The notes under the pieces are model-generated. The model searched no databases. It had not been told where the DNA came from and was given only the letters and a program-made list of their open reading frames with translations. The position numbers and the translations under genes were made by a program. Positions 59,394 through 64,000 of a stretch of DNA of 64,000 bases are shown here, one piece after another. Source of the stretch: Chloroflexota bacterium (GTDB lineage: Bacteria > Chloroflexota > Anaerolineae > Aggregatilineales > J027); the NCBI GenBank assembly GCA_016234595.1, contig JACRBG010000051.1, forward strand, positions 62,001 to 126,000, read 5' to 3'. Every line of letters begins with the position of its first letter. The first letter of the stretch is position 1.

Positions 59394-60350
59394 ATGAAGT
59401 ACATGGACTACTATAAAATCCTCGGGGTGGCGCGCGAGGCTGATGAGAAGGAAATCAAAAAAGCCTATCGCCAACTCGCCCGCCAATATCACCCCGATAT
59501 GAATCCCGATGACGACCAAGCCGTCGAACGTTTTAAAGAAATCAACGAGGCCTATCAGGTTTTAAGCGACCCCGAAAAACGTGCCCGTTATGACCAGCTT
59601 GGCCCCAATTTCCACCTGCATCAGCGCACCGGCACCACCACTGGTTTTGATTGGGGGCGTTGGGCCAGAAGCACAAGCGCTGGCACGCCAACTTCCCAAC
59701 AGCAAAAACGCCGCACCACCCGCATTGAATATGATAACGGTACGGGGGCAGGCGGTGGCCTTTTTTCGGATTTCTTCAATGCCATTTTTGGCGAGGGCAC
59801 ACGCCCCAACGACAACCCCTCAACCAAGCAACCCATTCGCGGCAAAGATATTGAAGTCACCGTCGCCGTCAGCTTGGAAGAAGCCTATCATGGCACTAAA
59901 CGGCAGGTTAATCAGGGTAGCCGTCAATTTACTGCCCATATCCCGCGCGGCGCACGGACTGGCACCAAAGTTCGCTTTGCTGGGCAGGGTGAACGAGGCT
60001 ATGCAGGCGGCGAAATGGGGGATCTATATATTGTGGTATCAGTTGAACCCCACCCCGCGTTTGACCGCGATGGGGACGACATCTCGGTGGATGTCAAAGT
60101 TCCCCTCTATACAGCCATTTTCGGCGGTGATGTACGGGTCACAACCCTAACAGGTGATGTGAAATTGCGTATCCCCGGCGGAGCGCAATCGGGTCAACGG
60201 ATTCGCCTGCAAGGCAAAGGCATGCCAACCCTGCGAGATAAAGACCAATATGGCGATTTTTATGTAAGGGTCATGGTGCAGATACCGACCAATCTAAGTA
60301 ATGAAGAACTGGAACTGTTTGAACAACTCCGCGAGTTGCGACCAGAATAA
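59394..60350 (+). CDS. DnaJ-family co-chaperone (CbpA-like, no zinc finger)
   Basis: A 318-residue J-protein. J domain (1-70) with HPD in [20 protein letters not shown], then a Gly/Phe-poor Ser/Thr-rich linker, and two C-terminal substrate-binding domains (from about 145: [20 protein letters not shown] and [20 protein letters not shown]). There is no CxxCxGxG zinc-finger, so it is of CbpA type rather than DnaJ. It stimulates DnaK. Start ATG 59394; an ATG at 59403 is also possible as the Shine-Dalgarno is weak. Followed by htrA after 16 bases. Confidence 0.93.
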   Translation: MKYMDYYKILGVAREADEKEIKKAYRQLARQYHPDMNPDDDQAVERFKEINEAYQVLSDPEKRARYDQLGPNFHLHQRTGTTTGFDWGRWARSTSAGTPTSQQQKRRTTRIEYDNGTGAGGGLFSDFFNAIFGEGTRPNDNPSTKQPIRGKDIEVTVAVSLEEAYHGTKRQVNQGSRQFTAHIPRGARTGTKVRFAGQGERGYAGGEMGDLYIVVSVEPHPAFDRDGDDISVDVKVPLYTAIFGGDVRVTTLTGDVKLRIPGGAQSGQRIRLQGKGMPTLRDKDQYGDFYVRVMVQIPTNLSNEELELFEQLRELRPE

Positions 60351-60366
60351 TCAGGGAGACGTACCA

Positions 60367-61620
60367 TTGCGCAAATATTTACTTGGCCTGACCCTATTGC
60401 TACTCATGGCAAGCCTCGCCGCTTGTAGCCTGCAAGGTAAATCCGATTCAGAAAATGGTTCCGGAGCTACCCGCATCAACCCAAATACACAGGGCGATGA
60501 TGTCTTGACCAACAATCGGCAGAACAACCCCGTCATCATCATGCCCCAATTAGCTGCCACGCCCACCCTTGTTCCAGTGGATGTGCTTGAAGAAGCCCGC
60601 GCCGACGACCTTGTTTTCATCAACATCTATCAGCGCGTCAATCCAGCCGTCGTCAATATTGAAGTCAGCGGCCCTTTTTCTTCAGATGGTTCATTGGACG
60701 CCAGTGGGTCGGGTTTTGTGATTGATCTTGATGGGCACGTCGTCACTAATGCACATGTGGTGGAAGATGCCAACGAAATTTTAGTCACCTTTTCCGATGG
60801 CTATGTCACCACCGCTGAACTAGTCGGCATCGACAATTACAGCGACATCGCCGTTATCCAAGTGGATGTTGACGCAACACGTCTGTTCCCGGTGGAATTT
60901 GGCGACAGCAATGAATTGCTCGTAGGTGAACGTGTCGTGGCAATTGGCAACCCCTTTGGCCTCGAAAGCAGCATGACCGTCGGCATCATTAGTGCGCTGG
61001 GTCGTGCTCTGCCATCCGAAAGACTCATCACGGGCAACAATACTAACGGGGGTGTCTACAATAATCCTTCGATTATTCAAGTGGATGCCACCGTCAATCC
61101 CGGCAATTCGGGCGGGCCTATTCTGGATATGGAAGGCCGTGTCATTGGAGTTGCCACCGCTATCCGTACCGATACAGGTGTTTTTCAAGGGGTAGCCTTC
61201 GCCGTTCCCGTCAACACCGTAAATCGGGTGGTGCCCCAACTCATTGAAAATGGCAGTGTGGCTTATCCATGGCTGGGGGTACGCACCGAACCCGATTTCA
61301 CGGTGGGTCAACTCGCCGAGCCCCTCAACTTGCCAGTTCAAAGTGGCATTTTGGTTCGAGACACCCTACCCGATTCCCCTGCCGAAAAAGCCGGATTGCG
61401 TGGGGGCACGGAAGATGTCACTTATCGCGGGGTCAATGTTCGCGTCGGGGGCGATATTATTGTGGCGATTAATGGGGTTTTCGTTAATGACCTTGATGAG
61501 TTATTGGCTTATCTGGTCGAAAATACGAAACCCGGTGACGAAATTACCTTGACCGTGGTGCGGGGCGGCCAAACCATTGAAATCCCCGTCACACTCGGTA
61601 CCCGCGACGGGAACGACTAA
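60367..61620 (+). CDS. HtrA-type serine protease lipoprotein with PDZ domain
   Basis: A 417-residue extracytoplasmic protease. TTG start with GGGAG nine bases upstream. The signal (YLLGLTLLLLMASLAAC) ends in a lipobox Cys, so it is anchored. Trypsin-like domain with His in VVTNAHVVEDANE, Asp in IDNYSDIAVIQVD and Ser in NPGNSGGPILD; one PDZ domain from about 310 (YPWLGVRTEPDF, SPAEKAGLRGGTEDV). It degrades or refolds damaged envelope proteins. It lies between dnaJ and nadE in one transcript, a stress-type pairing. Confidence 0.94.
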   Translation: MRKYLLGLTLLLLMASLAACSLQGKSDSENGSGATRINPNTQGDDVLTNNRQNNPVIIMPQLAATPTLVPVDVLEEARADDLVFINIYQRVNPAVVNIEVSGPFSSDGSLDASGSGFVIDLDGHVVTNAHVVEDANEILVTFSDGYVTTAELVGIDNYSDIAVIQVDVDATRLFPVEFGDSNELLVGERVVAIGNPFGLESSMTVGIISALGRALPSERLITGNNTNGGVYNNPSIIQVDATVNPGNSGGPILDMEGRVIGVATAIRTDTGVFQGVAFAVPVNTVNRVVPQLIENGSVAYPWLGVRTEPDFTVGQLAEPLNLPVQSGILVRDTLPDSPAEKAGLRGGTEDVTYRGVNVRVGGDIIVAINGVFVNDLDELLAYLVENTKPGDEITLTVVRGGQTIEIPVTLGTRDGND

Positions 61621-61622
61621 TC

Positions 61623-62474
61623 ATGACCACAACCAGCACGCCGACCCACTTGCTGCCGCGCCTAAAAATCAATACGACGCTGGCACGGGATATTTTGGTA
61701 CGATTCATCCGCGACGAAATCCATAAGAATGGCTTCAAACGGGCCGTGATTGCTCTCAGTGGGGGCATTGATTCGGCGCTGAGTGCTTTTTTGTCGGTTG
61801 AAGCGTTGGGGGCCGACAACGTCCTAGCGGTGCGGATGCCTTATCGTACCTCATCCCCCGGTAGCCTTGCCGATGCTGAAGCCGTGATTGAACACTTGGG
61901 TATTCCCTATCTCACAGTCGAAATTACCCCAATGGTTGAGCCGCTGATAGAACGCTTCCCCGATATGTCGCCCCTGCGTAAAGGCAACATCATGGCCCGC
62001 CAACGCATGATTGTTCTCTATGACCAATCGGTGGCCTTTGGCGGTTTGGCGATGGGCACGAGCAACAAAACTGAGTTTTTACTCGGTTATTCCACCATTT
62101 ATGGCGACAGCGGCGTAGCGATTCAACCCATTGCCGACCTCTATAAAAATCAGGTGCGTCAACTTTCGGCTGCCCTCAACGTGCCGCGCTCGGTTATCGA
62201 AAAACCACCATCGGCTGATTTATGGGAAGGCCAAACCGACGAAGGGGAACTCGGCTTCACCTATGACACCGTGGATCAATTGCTCTATTTGTTAGTGGAT
62301 GAGCGTTACAGCGTCGAAGAATGTGCCGCTGAGGGGTTCGATTTAGCCTTTGCCGAAAAGGTTTGGCGACAGGTCAAGCGTAATCATTACAAACGCACGA
62401 TGCCCAATGTTGCCAAGCTCAGTCGGCGCTCAATTGGGCATGATTTTCTGTATCTGCGTGATTGGACGGGTTAA
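61623..62474 (+). CDS. nadE: NAD synthase (ammonia-dependent)
   Basis: A 283-residue NadE that converts deamido-NAD to NAD using ammonia. The ATP-pyrophosphatase loop is VIALSGGIDSALSAFLSVEA; other marks are AVRMPYRTSSPGSLADAEAV, GTSNKTEFLLGYSTIYGDSG and PPSADLWEGQTDEGELGF. No glutaminase domain is present, so ammonia is used directly or delivered by another protein. The ATG lies 3 bases after the htrA stop. Its 3' end overlaps the convergent TatA/B-like gene by 4 bases. Confidence 0.95.
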   Translation: MTTTSTPTHLLPRLKINTTLARDILVRFIRDEIHKNGFKRAVIALSGGIDSALSAFLSVEALGADNVLAVRMPYRTSSPGSLADAEAVIEHLGIPYLTVEITPMVEPLIERFPDMSPLRKGNIMARQRMIVLYDQSVAFGGLAMGTSNKTEFLLGYSTIYGDSGVAIQPIADLYKNQVRQLSAALNVPRSVIEKPPSADLWEGQTDEGELGFTYDTVDQLLYLLVDERYSVEECAAEGFDLAFAEKVWRQVKRNHYKRTMPNVAKLSRRSIGHDFLYLRDWTG

Positions 62475-62896
62475 TTGGGGTCATCTTGCGCAGGTTTCCA
62501 CGCATCATAACGGTCTTCGGATGGTGGATTTTCGGAGGCCGCTGCTTCAGTACCATTGGTTTTATTTGTTTCCATTTTGGCTTTGGCTGCAATTTTAGCC
62601 GGGTCTAACACATCGCCCATGCTCATGGTCTGACCGACTAGATTACGCGGCGAAGTGACCCGTTGAATATCGGAGGTTGTTTTGCGAATCTCTTGGGCGG
62701 CCTTCATCAATTCTTCGCCCTCTGGCCCCAGATCAACTTTGACCTCGTTCCACATTTTTTGCCACGCCAATTGAAACTGTCGTAGATACTTGCCCGCTTC
62801 ACGCGCCCATTCCGCACTGCGACGTGGCCCTGCCACCACCATAATCACCAGTGCGATGACAATCATTTCCCCAGCACCAACGCCTAAAATATCCAT
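62471..62896 (-). CDS. TatA/TatB-like twin-arginine translocase subunit
   Basis: A 141-residue protein. One N-terminal helix (GAGEMIVIALVIMVVAGPRR), an amphipathic helix (AEWAREAGKYLRQFQLAWQK) and a long charged tail match TatA/B/E proteins. The long tail favours TatB, but the typical Glu of TatB is replaced in part by GEMIVIAL, so the subtype is unsettled. TatB binds substrates with twin-arginine signals. No tatC is in the window. It follows cdsA by 17 bases on the same strand. Confidence 0.85.
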   Translation of the reverse strand: MDILGVGAGEMIVIALVIMVVAGPRRSAEWAREAGKYLRQFQLAWQKMWNEVKVDLGPEGEELMKAAQEIRKTTSDIQRVTSPRNLVGQTMSMGDVLDPAKIAAKAKMETNKTNGTEAAASENPPSEDRYDAWKPAQDDPN

Positions 62897-62913
62897 AGCC
62901 GCTGCTCACTTAC

Positions 62914-63585
62914 CTATCTAAACAAAATCACCACGAGCGCTGTCACCAAAAGTGTGGCAATGACGCTATCAATGCGATCAAGAATGCCACCATGTCCGGG
63001 GAAAAGCGTTCCTGAATCTTTTACATTAAAACGTCGTTTGAGTTTCGACTCCAACAAATCACCCAGTACCGCTGCAATAGGCAGCAACACCGCTAGCAAA
63101 ATCATCGCCCCGTCAATCGAAAGGTCAAAAACCAGTGCCAGCACCAATACCAAGACAAACCCACTGATGACACCACCAAAAAAGCCTTCCCATGTCTTTT
63201 TGGGGGAGATGCGCGGGGCTAATTTATGTTTACCTATCGCCTTGCCCACAAACAACGCCATCGAATCCGTGACCCACGTAGTAATCAAGGTCAGCATAAA
63301 CCATTTTACGCCGTCGGGTTGATGCCGCAGCCACAGAGCCATAATCAAGGGTACACCCAAATAGGCCACCCCAAACAGCACGTTATTCAGCATCGAACTT
63401 GGTTCGTGCTGCACCAACCGTACATATTCATAGGTCGCCCCAGCTAACAAAGCCATAATCAAGAGGGCAGTGGTGGCCCAACTAAAAATAATGAGGCCAA
63501 GTGCTATCGGTATAGCGACCACTGCGGTCAAAATCCGCAACCGCATATTTTGGTCAAGGAAAGTACGAGGTGTAGTTGAAGTCAT
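62914..63585 (-). CDS. cdsA: Phosphatidate cytidylyltransferase
   Basis: A 223-residue membrane enzyme making CDP-diacylglycerol from phosphatidic acid and CTP. Six to seven helices and the CdsA signature in SKLKRRFNVKDSGTLFPGHG followed by GILDRIDS near residues 183-208. Also the KTWEGFFGGVISG block. The chain is shorter than the usual 260-280 residues because the N-terminal helices are fewer. It heads the leftward pair with the TatA/B-like gene. No strong ribosome site is visible before the ATG. Confidence 0.92.
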   Translation of the reverse strand: MTSTTPRTFLDQNMRLRILTAVVAIPIALGLIIFSWATTALLIMALLAGATYEYVRLVQHEPSSMLNNVLFGVAYLGVPLIMALWLRHQPDGVKWFMLTLITTWVTDSMALFVGKAIGKHKLAPRISPKKTWEGFFGGVISGFVLVLVLALVFDLSIDGAMILLAVLLPIAAVLGDLLESKLKRRFNVKDSGTLFPGHGGILDRIDSVIATLLVTALVVILFR

Positions 63586-63659
63586 GCTTTCTCAAAATGA
63601 ATGAGCGTACCGGAACATTCTTCAAGTGTAACGGTTAAGAAACCGCTTGTAAACACACC

Positions 63660-64000
63660 TTAATATTCGTCGGGGGCATCCTCAAAATATTCAGGTGATT
63701 GATACTCATCGGATGGCACTAGATCAATCAACTGTTCTTCGCGCAGCAAACGATTATTCAATGAGGCGTACATTTCAGGGCTGACGGCTCGGTCAACGGC
63801 ATAACGCCAGCGGTGTTTACTGACCTCCCGCAGCACTGAACGACAATTATCACAGCGCACCGTTCGCCGAATACGCAAGATACCCAACACACGATTGGAG
63901 CGTTCTTCCAAGTGCAAATGCCCCTCATAACAAACCGGGCACGTTTGAATCACAAACCCACTGGCATAACGTTCAGCCGCCGCTTGGCTAGTCGCAAACA
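63660..64000 (-). CDS. Zinc-ribbon protein, 5' end cut by window edge
   Basis: The reading frame on the minus strand is open up to the last base of the window, so the true start is outside; a GTG at 63953 is only internal. The visible 112 residues begin FATSQAAAERYASGFVIQTC and contain the pairs TCPVC (near 63940) and RCDNC (near 63857), a zinc-ribbon pattern of two CxxC. An acidic C-terminus (DEYQSPEYFEDAPDEY) follows. Function unknown. Confidence 0.75.
   Translation of the reverse strand, partial: FATSQAAAERYASGFVIQTCPVCYEGHLHLEERSNRVLGILRIRRTVRCDNCRSVLREVSKHRWRYAVDRAVSPEMYASLNNRLLREEQLIDLVPSDEYQSPEYFEDAPDEY

Noticed and set aside
1-64000. tRNA genes, rRNA, insertion sequences, prophage or integrase sites
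   Set aside because: No cloverleaf-like segments, transposase motifs or attachment repeats were found on either strand by reading; a covariance search could still find a divergent tRNA.

Overview
The window looks like a chromosomal stretch from a member of the Chloroflexota, most likely class Anaerolineae. This placement is an inference. It rests on an FMN riboswitch in front of a RibXY-type ABC transporter (a combination reported from this phylum), Pro/Thr-rich linkers behind lipoprotein signals, Flp-type mini-pilins, many Ser/Thr-kinase, PP2C, GAF and Roadblock signalling proteins, and a base composition near 50 % GC. Genes are closely packed on both strands, mostly start on ATG with a minority of GTG and TTG starts, and have clear Shine-Dalgarno sites. 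Both window edges cut a gene: a TPR protein on the left and a zinc-ribbon protein on the right. I saw no tRNA, rRNA, CRISPR array, transposase or prophage.

Layout. 0-5 kb: TPR protein, HEAT protein, a polytopic membrane protein translationally coupled to a YkgJ protein, and a YbaK deacylase. 5-8.7 kb: a succinate dehydrogenase operon whose membrane anchor appears to be SdhC and SdhD fused in one chain, closed by a strong terminator. 8.7-18 kb: a REC-adenylate cyclase, thiolase, pyrG, a Roadblock protein, an ECF41 sigma factor with a textbook autoregulatory promoter, an AT-richer orphan gene, and fabI. 17.4-20.4 kb: rpsO-pnp with an intergenic hairpin and an RGG-tailed PNPase. 20.6-25.6 kb: a sugar isomerase-like protein; an opposite-strand cluster of lipoprotein cytochrome c, methyltransferase and a diheme peroxidase fused to a beta-helix; then two near-identical Flp pilins too short for ordinary ORF calling, each with its own promoter and terminator. 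25.6-32.7 kb: recD2, a double Nudix protein, RidA, an L,D-transpeptidase, a PP2C phosphatase and a YceI-like protein.

32.7-34.0 kb: rplJ-rplL behind a consensus promoter and a leader that can fold into competing antiterminator and terminator helices. 34-37.7 kb: methyltransferase, sortase, a small membrane protein and a PIN-TRAM membrane protein. 38-41.6 kb: an OmpR-type two-component system followed by a protease-less double-PDZ protein whose promoter carries four TTTACA direct repeats, a likely target of that regulator. 41.7-45.3 kb: FMN riboswitch, permease, binding protein and ATPase (riboflavin uptake) plus an acetyltransferase. 45.4-50.9 kb: a surface protein, folC, a DMT exporter and a beta-propeller lipoprotein. 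50.9-52.2 kb: arsR-arsM, each preceded by a matching palindromic operator. 52.3-54.3 kb: degV, a second YbaK and a small membrane protein. 54.2-59.3 kb: a leftward signalling cluster ending in an unusual Ser/Thr kinase fused to a NarL-type response regulator. 59.3-64 kb: dnaJ-htrA-nadE and, opposite, a TatA/B protein, cdsA and the cut zinc-ribbon gene.

The overall picture is an aerobic or facultative heterotroph (SDH, cytochromes, thiolase, FabI) with an elaborate envelope and phospho-signalling layer. The strongest leads are the kinase-response-regulator fusion cluster, the peroxidase-beta-helix cluster, the regulator/TTTACA/PDZ circuit, and several cis-regulatory RNAs and operators readable directly from the sequence.
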